Assembly: GCA_002118135.1 (NCBI GenBank) | Contig: BDIU01000056.1 | Coordinates: 372,001-436,000, forward strand | Reading direction: 5' to 3' | Source of the DNA: Trebouxia sp. TZW2008 | Taxonomy: Eukaryota; Chlorophyta; Trebouxiophyceae; Trebouxiales; Trebouxiaceae | Length of the DNA stretch: 64,000 nucleotides | Part shown: positions 22,141 to 33,500 of the stretch, in pieces | How positions within the stretch are numbered: the first letter of the stretch is position 1 | Layout: each line of letters begins with the position of its first letter | Program-made: the position numbers and the translations under genes | Notes under the pieces: generated by a model | What the model was told of the DNA's origin: nothing | Databases searched by the model: none | What the model saw: only the letters and a program-made list of their open reading frames with translations

Positions 22141-23201
22141 GGTGCACAGACTGCGCCTGCAGAGCCTGCTAGCTGGGCTGCCATCACTCACGCAGCTTTC
22201 TGCTTTGACGCCTAATGGCATAGAATTTTCTTTTCTTTCTTGAGCCTTTTGCAGCTTCTGCTAAGGCTGATGGGCAGGGGAATCATGTCGATCTGTCTGG
22301 GGTGCATACGACCTGCACCGCTTATCAGCTGTGTCTTGCTAGCGTAATACTATATCTGACAGAGTTATCCAGATCACAAGTGTGTTTGCTTTTGCACATC
22401 TGCAGTTGCTTTGTTGAAGACTCATAGCAGGACTAGCTATAGTAGACACCACTGCTATGAGCATTGAACAGCATGTCACCATTGGTTCTCATGTGCTACA
22501 AGGCTACTAGCCAAACAATGCTGTTCATGTTTGCCTGCTTGCTGTATGAAGTATCAGTCCATAAAAATGATGATCGGTCAGCATGGGCCATAAAGCACCG
22601 CACTTTGTTCCAGGACAAGAGTGCAACGCATTTCGACTGCCGGACGTTCTGCAACCATTGTCAAGGCTGTGATATGCCCGAGTGGCTAGTGAGAGCAGAT
22701 CTGATCTAGATCTAAACATCAAGTTTCGCATGCTGCTTCACATCTGATGCTGATTCACACGCCAAACTTGCTTTACAGATCACCAAACTAAGTAACTACT
22801 TGCTTGACAGGCGGCTCATTAGCTGCTCTTGAGATGCAGCGAGGTTACCGTCATGTCTGACATGGAGGCATGCTGAACAAGCTTTGCGCAAAGATTGGAT
22901 CCAAGGCATATGCATGAATGCAAACCCAAGGAGCCCAATTTCCATGCTGCCAAACTATCATGCACCATGCTGCAGCAAACTTCAGATCTAGAGCATATGT
23001 GGTTTGAGATTTGCTGGTGCTTCAGCAAAACTTTGAAAATGCAAGACACTGATCGCCTCATGAGGCGTTTTAATACAGTCAAAAACATATACCTCTGGAG
23101 AATGAGTGCCATGCCACACTGCTATTCAAAATCTCTAATAGGGATCCTGTTCATCAACGTCGTCAAAAACGTGCAACTGCTTTGCTGCTGAGATGTAGCT
23201 T

Positions 23202-23708
23202 TCAAGTTTTTGGTTCATTGGCAACTCGCATGCAATTGTGAGGTAGGTGCTCAAGGTTTCTGCAACAGCTCAGCAATGAGCAGTCAAAACCATCCATCAT
23301 CAACTTTGCTGCAATCTCTTCGTCCTTTTCGTCACACCTATCATCAGAGAAACAGGGCTTCACAGTCAAATGTCTCAGGCTTGTGGGGAGTGCTGGTAGC
23401 ATCGGTTGACAATCATCAGACGCACACTCGAATGCGCGAGGCACAAGCACTAAGTTGGTCAGGCTAGTCAGCTGAGACAGATTGTGTACTGTACGTTGAT
23501 CAAACAAGCTACCGCCTACAAAGGTAAAACTCTGCAAGCTATGAGGCAACTCAATGCAAGGGATTTCATCTTCAGCAGAGTTGACAAATGCAAGGATCAG
23601 ACTAGTCAGAGTGCTAAGAGATGAAATCTGAAGACTGATGTGTGCTGTGGCGCTGCTGCGCAGCAATCTGGTCGTAACGTGCTGCGTGAAGTATGTCAAT
23701 GCTCCCAC
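23202..23708 (-). CDS. leucine-rich-repeat-like fragment
   Basis: A 168-residue open frame shows LRR-like spacing: ISSLSTLTSLILAF, LPHSLQSFTFVGG, LSQLTSLTNLVL and LPTSLRHLTV. I see no clear upstream or downstream exons, and the residues before its first Met continue only in another frame, so it may be a fragment or decayed gene. LRRs mediate protein binding; no partner domain is visible. The region 23709-24440 holds nothing else I can support. Confidence 0.42.
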   Translation of the reverse strand: MGALTYFTQHVTTRLLRSSATAHISLQISSLSTLTSLILAFVNSAEDEIPCIELPHSLQSFTFVGGSLFDQRTVHNLSQLTSLTNLVLVPRAFECASDDCQPMLPALPTSLRHLTVKPCFSDDRCDEKDEEIAAKLMMDGFDCSLLSCCRNLEHLPHNCMRVANEPKT

Positions 23709-24440
23709 AGTGCAAACCGAGGAAACGTGAGATGAAACGGTGCCATGCAGATAGCCTCAGATCCGAAGCTTTTGGACCATTTCGCATCAGTAAGCGCTGC
23801 CCCGAAATGAACAGGCTGGCAGGGAACACATAAGGTCTTTAAACCTTGTGCAGCATACACTGAGTTTGCACATTGATTCTGCATGCGCATGTGCAAATCA
23901 GCACAGAGCGTCCTGTGTGAAGAACTACGTCTTCACAGCATCCATTCACGAAGTTGGCAATCGCTGTCACCCATCAAGCGTCAAGAAAACAGCAGCACAA
24001 GGTGTAGACTTGGTTTCAGTGATTGAAGAGGAATTTACTATGCCTCAACAGCACACTGTGCTTGGAATCCCAGTCTTGCAAAGATTAATACAGTTCATTG
24101 ACCCTGTCAGAAAGCAAGCTGCAATATGTCCTGGTCAGCAAGCTGTGCAGCTGACAGTATGAGACGCTTGCGCTATGCTTGCACATACAAATGCACAAGA
24201 CCAACAAATTGCAACACAACGCAACTGGTCTGTACAACACTTGACGAGATTATCACTCTGCACTGACTCAGTATCAAGTAGCTGTAAATACATCAACCTC
24301 TCAAAGTTTCAGTAACTGCCAGTGCGGGTATCTGATACTGCAGGTAATCAGACATCTCCAAACGTGTGCCATCCTGAAGCACTTATGTCCCTGTGGTGTT
24401 CATATTGCCAATTGTGGTGTTCATAGTATCAATCAACACC

Positions 24441-26513
24441 TCATGCCTGCTTGACACTGCTCTGTTGCTTCAGCAGCCAAGGGATAATGCCACCAGCACC
24501 TTCTGACAAAGAGCCATTGCTTGACACAGTCTTCTCTGCATTCGCTCCTGCCTTCTGTACTGATTCTGTGAAAGTAGGCTCAGACTTGCTTGCAGCCTGC
24601 ACAGCACAATCCTAGCTCAAAACAGAGATCACACATGACTGCGCAGCACTGAGCCCTTCAAAGCTACAGGATGTCTTTGTGTGCCTTAACATACGGCGCT
24701 CAACAGCCCTGCAGCGTGTCAGTGTCAAGCTCAATGAACACTGCAATATGTCAGTGTAAAGTAAAACAAAGCTGCAAGGTGTACCTTGTTGGGCTTCTGC
24801 AATTGAACAATGGCTCAAATGCTGCCAGCTTGCAGACCAAACACGAACTAGTGTGACCAAAACTCGGAACCTAGGTCCCTCAAGCTGAGACGTACTGCAA
24901 AGTGCTTGTGCAGAAAACACAGCAAAGCTGAAAGGTGAACCTTGTTGGGCTTCTGTAACTGAGCAATGGCTAGGATGCTGCCAGCTTGTAGCCCAAACAG
25001 GATGTAGTATGGCCAGCCGACGCCAGACACGCGAATGCCCAGGAAGACAGCAATGATGCCAATTGCCATTGTCGCCTTGCCCCAAGTCTGATGCAGCACG
25101 TTCCAAGTAGGTCTGAAACTGTGGTTACCCAGTGGCCGCCACAACAATGTTGACAGTGCCTGCACAGCAGATGTGGATCAAAGGCGATGATGCTCTTTGC
25201 CAACACAGACGCTACATACAAGACGTGCCTGACATGCAGTACAATGCTGCATGAGGCAAAAAGCAGCTTAGCAGGGAAGGCGCATAACGCGGCATCATGC
25301 TGCATGCAAACAGCAATATGACTGAGCATTTGAGCACTAGCCCAGTTTTAGGAATTAATTTCTGAGCTGGCTCACACAAGTGTACTTTGTGGCACTTCTA
25401 CTGTATGTTGAGAGCAGGTCACAGACTTGCTTGAGCTGCTAATGCATCCATGTATGATCAGATATGTGTCAAGACTTGTGGCCACTTCATGACTCTGACC
25501 ACTACGCAATACGTTGCAATATTGTGAAATGCAGCAAGGATTTTCCAGAAACTGCTGTGAGATGCAGCAGCACGACAAAGTGCAACTCCTTGCATGTCAT
25601 GATGCCTGACCTGACCACAGATGCATGACAAGACAGTGTGGCGCATGACCATGTGCAGTTTGCCCGCAACTGTAACAGGAGGGTTGCCTTACCTGAAAAC
25701 AGATGAATGACAACGCGGTGTAGCCCATGACCTTGTGCAATTTGCCCGCAACTGTAACAGGAGGGTGGGTAATGCGCAGTCTGCGTCCCAGTATGACTCC
25801 AACGACGACCAAAATGAGACTGAGGACCGCAGACGCTCTGTGCAAGTGGAACCACCAGCCCTGCTTTTTGTGCCTCAAAGTTGCCATCAGAATTGTCAAT
25901 GGGATGAGGACACCCCAGGTGTTACCCATGACCAGCGCATGTTTCTGCAAGGCAAACACACATGCAAAGCCAGATTGTGCATTGCCATGACCAGAGCATG
26001 TTTCTGCAAGACCATATGTGTTGACATTTGCAAGTTGGCACACTTCAAGCTGCATAGAATTTGACACTGCAAGACTTTGCAAATGAAGACGCTGCATTGC
26101 CCGTGAGCAATGCATGTTTCTCGAAGCTGAAACACACGTGCAAAATGAGGTGCTGCATATCACGGTGTCATGGCGTCTACAGCTACCAAACGCTTCACCC
26201 TGACCAAGGTAAACGCAGCTGACAAAGCTGTGGTCTGCAGGAGTCTCACCTGTCTGGGCAGTACGTCAGTACATGGCGACTCACCGTGAGATGCGTGTAC
26301 TGTGTGTAGTCAAGGTGAAATGGCCCGATGGTTGCAGCATGCTCTGGAGGCCACTGGCTGAGCGAACCGACGCTGTCTTTGAGACTGCAAGGTAGCAGCC
26401 AACTTTGGTTAACGCCTTATCATAAAACTGCGGCCATTGCAGAGGAATTGCTCAAAATGCACAGCTGACTGCTCTGCTTACTTGTAGGTGTGATGCGGGT
26501 ACCACGGGTCCAT
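24441..26513 (-). CDS. cytochrome b561-type transmembrane protein
   Basis: Five exons join in phase to 252 residues: 26513-26482, 26384-26285, 25944-25693, 25159-24941 and 24596-24441. Five hydrophobic helices are visible. The four heme-ligating histidines of b561 proteins sit in the expected places: KHALVMGNTWGVLIPL, WWFHLHRASAVLSLIL, AGKLHKVMGYTALSF and LHQTWGKATMAIGI. Family knowledge: these proteins carry two b hemes and move electrons across a membrane, often from ascorbate. The tail is Ser/Ala-rich and ends ...WLLKQQSSVKQA. The first exon is only 11 codons, so an earlier start or a missed upstream domain (for example DOMON) is possible. Introns hold copies of exon edges. Confidence 0.85.
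24772..24850 (-). pseudogene. donor-side copy of b561 exon 4
   Basis: The minus strand reads LQAGSI-like sequence then cagaagcccaacaaggtaca, matching the exon 4 end and donor at 24941-25010. It lies 3' of the working exon. Confidence 0.8.
25605..25692 (-). pseudogene. donor-side copy of b561 exon 3
   Basis: It shares tttgcccgcaactgtaacag and flanks with the working exon end at 25693-25765, including the His-bearing KLH segment in altered form. A donor-like cag/gtcagg remains. It lies 3' of the working exon. Confidence 0.8.
25978..26135 (-). pseudogene. two acceptor-side copies of b561 exon 3
   Basis: The segments gaccagagcatgtttctgca (about 25988) and gagcaatgcatgtttctcga (about 26104) resemble the exon 3 start (gaccagcgcatgtttctgca at 25930). 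They lie 5' of the working exon on this strand. Confidence 0.68.
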
Positions 26514-27789
26514 AGTCTACGGCGCACTCTGGTCAGAAGCAAGGGCAGCAGAAGGGGCAAGATCGTAAATAGCAGAACAGTTTGGCAAACGACGGCGATT
26601 GCTCAGCCAATGCTGCTCCACAACTTCCGTCAGAAAACGTACGCGTCGTGCCAGTCGCTGCAGCAGCCGGGTGAGGTTCACCGTGAGCTCTTGCCACTTT
26701 CGAACGTTCGGACCGCTTACGCATTGGCTGTACCTCAGTTGAGCAACGCGAGACCCGTTTACTAAGTATGACTACATATTAGTCACGAGCTTTCGAGACA
26801 CTTGCAGTTTTGGCAGCATCAGTGAGCGATGCGCCAGTATTCCAATGCAACAGAACGGTGCTGTGAGGTATTCTTTCTTCTAATCGTTGCAACAACACTT
26901 CAGCGTCCAGCCTTTCATAATGGCTTTGAATGATGCTTGCATTCACAACGTTAACGCAAGCTGAGTGTCTGATCATACTCCATGGTATCTGCATTCTTTG
27001 CACCACGGAGAGATACTGACCATGCATGCAACAGTTTCAAGCTGACGAGGCCAATGCACGACAGCAGCGCAGTGCTGCATGAACATGTCATCTTTGACAT
27101 CAACATTTAGAGTCTCAGATCTAAAAGTTCAGTATGATCATACTGGTCATGATGCCATCAATACACTTCACATCAGGACATCGCGAAGCCAAGCTCACTC
27201 TGTCCGGTGAAGCGTCGTCAGTTGCGGTGTCCTGGAGGCGCGTAGTTCGTGGCACATTCAGCCACAGAGACGTCACAGCTCCTCTGAAACGTGTACAATC
27301 AGAGCTCTCCTGATGCATGCCTTCTGGCGACGGCAAGAGCAAACTTCTCCTGAGCTCAAGACACCTGGCTTGCCAAAGGAGCAACACATCAGAAGTCACC
27401 CGTTGGAGTGTGACAGTGACGAGGTGCCGCCGCTACTTTGCTAGCTGTGTATTTATTCAACTGATGCTGCATTGCTTTCACTGTTGGCTTTATTCTGGCA
27501 GAGCGACGCTTTGCAATATCCTTGACTGATGTTGGCCGCACCTGTGGCCTCGATTTGCGCACTCCTGCAGTTTTGCGTTATGGCTTGACTCACTAGAGTC
27601 TCTGAGTTGAGAATGACTTGTGCAATGCTAGGCTTCCTTTACAAGCAGTCTAGACAACCAAACAGACTTCAGAGACTCAGCAGGTACGGACACAGTAGCA
27701 CGTTGATATTCGCAGTGCACAGCATTCCTTGGTTAGGACGCTCTAACTCCCTTCTGTGCTTGCAAGCTGACGATGTGTTTTGCATGTTG

Positions 27790-29490
27790 TGCTGCAGATG
27801 TGCACAGGACACCCACACCTACGCCGCCTCCCTTAACTGCTGCCAACAAAGTCAACCAGCAAGCAACCAGCCAGACTGCTGATGTCATTGCAAGCTCCAC
27901 ACCAATATCTCGTGCAAATGCTCAGCAGGTACAGTCAATGCCATTGGCGTGCATGTCAGCCTTCAGCAAACAGCTTCCTATAAGTGTTGCATGCTGCACA
28001 TACACCAGAAAGTCTTGCGTTCTGCTGCTGCATTCTGCATGCCTGTACGCTATGCATTGGTGCACTGCGTCAGCTGTTCACATCAAGCTGTCCTTGCTGA
28101 GTTTGCAATGACAGTGGATGGCTCATGTGCAGATGGCGACCTCAATGCATAGTCTAGCACATGAAGCGGCTTTGGCGGCTGCTAAGATGGCTGGCAAATT
28201 TTCACAGGATATTGAAGCTGTTGCAAGCTCTGGTCATGCGCCTGATGATCATGCACCTCATCAGGTAGCATTGATGCTGAGACACTTTCACTTGTGTATG
28301 TCATCACGCTCGAACACATTCATTCACTTATGCATGTCGTCATGCTCAGACACATTGACTCATGCATGTCATCATGCTCAGACACATTCACTCATGCACA
28401 TCATCATGCGCAGACATTTTCGTTTGTGCATGGCATCATCGTTATTGACATGCTTGCTACTAAGGTTCCAGGTCCCTGCCCGGAGCATTCAGATTGTGCA
28501 TATGCATGGCGCAAATGATACCAGCACGTAAAGATATACATGTGCATTCAGACGGCTGCGCTCTGTGCCATTGGACTTCACGATGCAATCTCAATTTGCC
28601 ATTCTTTGCAAAGTTTGTCAAGAACATTCTCATGTGCTGTTTGCATTGTCATACAAAGCCTGTGCTGCCCCAGTAGAAACGTGTTACAATCTTCAGCTTG
28701 TGGCAACTGTGGGCAACATTAATTGTGTATCTGGCGTCATCTCAAATCAGACTGTGCCTGCAGTCCACCTCACCAGCAGAGGATGGAAGGTGTCATGACT
28801 ACAGCAGCATTGCAGAGAAGCCACCAGGAAGCTTGGCCGACATCCTGACCTCAGCGCATGCAAAGTCACTGAAGAGCATCAAGACAGTGAGCTTTTCAAA
28901 TATATCTACTGAAGACAGCCTCATGCGTGCATCCCCATTCACAGCATCAGTACATTCAATTTGAGCTGTACATTTCTGCTCGTGCTGAAGCCTTGAATTT
29001 GCATGAAGTCAATAATGCATACAGCTTGACAATGTAACCTTTTGGTCTGCTGAAGGCATGTGTAGACACCTCTTGTCTTCCTGTTACGTATTGCTTGCTG
29101 CACTGACGTGTCAGCCTGCCCGCCACGGGTGCTCCTTATCATTCATGAATTGGCCCATGCCCTGTCGCTGAATGCATTGACTGGTCAGTCTGCTCATTGT
29201 TTGGCTCCGCCTTTCATCAGCAAAGTATCTGCCTGTTGTTTGGGATCCCTTCCTAGCCCAGACGGCAATAGCTATTGATTGCTTGATCGTCATTTGTGCA
29301 GGCTATTGCACCAAATGATGCAGACCAGCCAGAGGAAGCTGCAGTTGCTGACTTGCAGCAGTCTGTTACTCAGGCAGCACAGACTGTAGTCACTGAGGCA
29401 AAGAGAGCCCTTGCTGATGCAAACAGCTTCCCTGTGCGGTGGCTCAACTGGACCTTGTCAACACTCTACTTCTCTGCAGGTGCTTACTGA
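27790..29490 (+). CDS. unrecognised Ala/Gln-rich protein, provisional exon model
   Basis: I do not recognise this gene. Coding-like exons with good splice sites are 27790-27927 (TPTPTPPPLTAANKVNQQ), about 28127-28264 (HEAALAAAKMAGKFSQDI), about 28470-28528, a short one near 28762-28787, about 28804-28890 (PPGSLADILTSAHAKSLKSI) and 29302-29490 (QSVTQAAQTVVTEAKRALAD and WLNWTLSTLYFSAGAY). The last is helical and ends with an aromatic stretch. The first listed exon is entered in phase 1, so a start exon lies upstream, perhaps between 27300 and 27700. The end may be a splice donor (tctgcag/gtgctt) rather than the stop at 29488-29490. Codon content and phase make a gene likely; function is unknown. 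Confidence 0.45.
28280..28442 (+). repeat. degenerate tandem repeat of about 40 bp
   Basis: Four units of the type catgtcatcatgctcagaca followed by cattcactcatg recur in an intron of the unrecognised gene. Confidence 0.75.
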
Positions 29491-30511
29491 TTGCATTGTC
29501 TGGCATTGAGTTCTCCGCCATGCCTGGAGTGTGCCTAGTGCATGACATGCAGCAAGCCACATGCACAGCTTTCAGAAACCCTGTCACCTTTGCGTGACAC
29601 ACAACACATTGCGTATGCTCTCATGTCACGTCTACCTGTCTCCAGCAATCAAAAGGTTTGCTACCTTTGCTTAATCGCTGCTTGGCAACAGAGATGCATG
29701 TTGCCGCACAGCACAGCAAAGAAGTTCTTGCAATCAATTGATGTAGGCCAACTTGAGCCAGATGCATGCAGGCATTGCTGCTGGCATCACAGAAGGCCTC
29801 CTGAAAGGGCTCAGTGCAATCTAAACCATACTCAGAAGACCACAAGACAGCTTGTGTTACCAATGCTGCTTGCACAATGAACTCTGAAGGCAGGCAGGCA
29901 TGCACCTGAGGTGCCCTGATGCTGGAATCAGACTTTACCATTGACATGTACACCCTGTACAATGCATTGCTTGTCCTGACATCAGTCTGTACAATCTACT
30001 TGAGATTCTGCCAAAGATCGTGTATGCTGTCACCTGCACTTTGAGAGCGCGTGAACACAACAAACAGGTTGCTATTGCTGTAGCTGACAAAGGGCTCACA
30101 TTACGAGCTCGCTTGTGCATTACGCCTTACTTAGGATAGACTCTGACGGTGTTGCTGCTGTGCAGCTCTAGATCTGAAAGTTGCTGTATACATGTAGGAT
30201 TTAGCTTCCTATTTCCATCAGCCGTTTCATAGTGTGAGACTTCGAAAGTTGTTTGCCATTCGCACCGTTCTTCATTGTCTAGCGCAGCAATATGTGAGTG
30301 TCACGAGCCATGCCTCGACTTGAGGGGGACGATTCAATGCGTGTGCAATACATTTGCAGACCAGATTCAGCTTGCACACATTGACAGCTTCAACGAATCA
30401 AAGCCCTGTGCCACACATATACAGTGCCGCAAATGCTCTTGAAGTGACAGACAACCAAAAGCAGCCAAGCAGCAATGTTCATTCATGGGTGTTGATACAC
30501 ATCAATCTAGC
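29491..30511. other. intergenic stretch without supported gene
   Basis: Between the unrecognised plus-strand gene and the eIF3b stop codon I see only short open frames without homology or plausible splice chains. The transcripts of the two neighbours converge here. Confidence 0.5.
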
Positions 30512-33500
30512 TTATATGTTTTTGACAACCTCCTCGTTGCTGCTGAGCTGTGTTTCTGTCTCAACTTCTTCTATGCTGTACTCATCCTGCTGTGACAGAT
30601 CATAGAACTCCTCAAGGATGTTGCGCTGACCATCAGCAAGCTCCTGAGCATACTCTTTCCGTGTTTCTCGCCATTCATCCCATTTGGCTTGCAGCCGTTT
30701 TCGGCCTTCCAGAACATCAGCATCAGCCTGCACCACGAAGTCTCAACTTCAGGCCTGTGCTCAACCGTTGCTTGCAATGCAACTTTGATATGTAACAGTG
30801 CTTGACGCACAGCCCAAGAGATCCAAGGCAAAGCTTGTCCAGTCACAGCCTCAAAGTGAGCAACAACACAGTTGGGTGGCGTGCAGTCGCTGATTTTTAC
30901 AGCAAATGGCATCAGCAGTGGCATGCTTGCCCTGTGTGACTTGCCAAGCCACGCTTGCGGTTGCATACTTGCATCAACTCTAACACCAATTGACTGCAAA
31001 CAGCAAGCATGAAAGCCACAGCAAGGATGCCACATGACGCTGCTGACCTGGGTGTGAATGAGCTCATCTTCTTCCTGGTACTTCTTGCTGTATCGCTTGA
31101 AGTCCTTGACTATCTGTGCTTCCTGGTCGTTTGTGAGAAGGGTGTCGGGCCTATGCCGCCAGCTGAATTGCAAGAAGCGCTCCCTCTTAGACCTGAAGGC
31201 ACAAGCATAAACCATAAATTTGAAAAACTAGACACAGGAAAGATAGAAAAAGAAAAATCTATGCTGCTAGCTGAATTGCAAGAAGCGCTCCCTCTTAGAC
31301 CTGACGGCGCAAGCATGAATTATAAATTTGAAGAAAGACACACAGGAAAGACATGAAAAGAAAAGTCTATGCCGCCAGCTGAATTGCAAGAAGCGCTTCC
31401 TCTTGAACCTGTAAGGCACAAGCATGCATCTCAAGCTTGAAAACTGGTGAGCTGAGAAAGGGAATATTCCATGCTGCTAGACATCACAATTTCCCAAGCT
31501 CGAACTGCCAAACAGAAGCAGAGCTGGGTGGGAGTCTCCAATGCTGGTGTGGTCATTGACCTAGCTGTGAGTCCTCTCAGTGGTCATTTGCAGCTGATGG
31601 GTAACAACAACTTCTCCAGGAGACGCTGAAAGTCTGCCATGTTGGAAACAACAAGGCAGGTGCTGTTGCACCATCCTTTGAAGAAGGTGCAGCACAACAG
31701 GCTGATGTAAAAATTTTATTGCTAACCACAGCTCTGACTACAGTGTCAACTGGTGTGCAGGGTTCAAAGGAGTGCATGCCTGAGCCACAGCATCAGTTGT
31801 CAAGCTTCCCAGTGACGCTGTGCATCAGCAATGCCTGCAGACCAAATGATTCTGACATCAGCCATCTTGCAGCCAGCATGGCTCATGCACAATGCTCACA
31901 TGCACAGCGCAGCGCAGCACAGCCCAGCCCGGCCCAGCCCAGCCAAGCCAGAAGAGTGTGAACCAGCACTTAGAATGTGCAGCACAACAGGCTGATGTAG
32001 GAGCCGTACTGCAACAGACAGCTCTGACGACAGTGTCAAGTGGTGTACAGGGTCCAAGGCAGCGTAGTGCTGAGCCACAGTATCAGTAGCCAGCTTCCCA
32101 GTGACTCTGGGCATCAGCAATGCACTGCCTGCAGACCAAATGCTTCTGACATCAGCCTTTTTTGCAGCATGGCTCATGCACATCTGCGTTTATGCACAGC
32201 ACAGCACAGCACAGCACAGCACAGCACAGCAGGCTCGCCAGCTTGATGGTTCAGCTCTGTGCTGTTGAACAGCCACAGAATAAAGCGATTTCCATCTTGT
32301 GCATGCACCACAGCAGGCACAGCGCAGCAAAGCAGGCATAGCACAGCACAGTCAGAAGCGCACTGGTACAGCTCTGTGCCGTTGAACGGCCACAAGTTGA
32401 AGCTGTTCTTCACCTGGTGAACATGTCCCATCGCAAGCACAGCACAGGACAACACAGCAGGCATGGCCCAACACAGCAAGCACAGCACAGCAGGCACAGC
32501 ATAGCACGCTCAGCAAGAAACATCAACAGGCTTATTGGTACAGCTCTGCTGTTGGAGAACCACAAGTTGAAGCCAGTCTCAAACTGGTGAGCATGCCCTA
32601 CTGATGTGGCTAAGTAGCAGCAAAGTTTGTATTACGATAGTCCAGCCGAGCGCATCAAGGCAGGCACAGCACAGAATGCTCATGAGGATGCACTGAATTG
32701 CTTACTGGTACAGCTCTGTGCCGTTGAAAAGCCACAGGTTCAAGCCGTTCTCCATCTGGTGAACATGCTGTACTGATGTGGCTGAAAGGCAGCAGAGGAT
32801 GTGTTGCGATAGTCCAGCCGAGCGCAGCAAGACAGGCACAGCACAGAATGCTCATGAGGATGCACTGAAATGCTTACTGGTAAAGCTCTGTGCCGTTGAA
32901 AAGCCACAGGTTGAAGCCATTCTCCATCTGGTGAACATGCCCTACTGATGTGGCCACAAAGCGACCTGTTGGGTCCCACTCTATGTCAGTGCACATGAAG
33001 TGCTCTGCTGCATTCATGGGCTCAAAGTCATCTGCATTGAAGAACTCCAACTGCCCATTCATACCCTGCAACAGAAAAGTCAGAAGTCAAAAGCGCACTG
33101 ACTCAATAGCTGTGCACGTGAAATGCTCTGCTGCATTTGCGGGCTCAAAGTCATCTGCGTCAAAGAATTCCAACTGCCCATTCATGCCTTGCAGACGCAA
33201 AAACTATCAGAATGCTGACAGCATCCAAGGCTTTGAGCCCAGTGGAAATTGCCAAGCTGGTAGTGTTTGAGAGTATAAGGATTGCAGGCAGTCAGTGATC
33301 ATGCATTTGACAAGCTGCACAGAATTTGGGAATATGCTAAGACAACCTTTCAGGAGGCGCATCATGACATTTTGCTACAGCAGATCTAGCATAGTCTTGC
33401 CTAAACCCTGCTCATTCAACAGGACTGATAGCTGTCAAGTCAAGCAGCCCCCTGGCCCTCATTAGGGTCACCTTGGGTTGGGTGCGCCTTGCAATGGACA

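Noticed and set aside
26490..26765. 91-residue plus-strand open frame resembling a mitochondrial presequence
   Set aside because: It is antisense to the b561 first exon and promoter, with no following exon that fits. A real gene is not supported.
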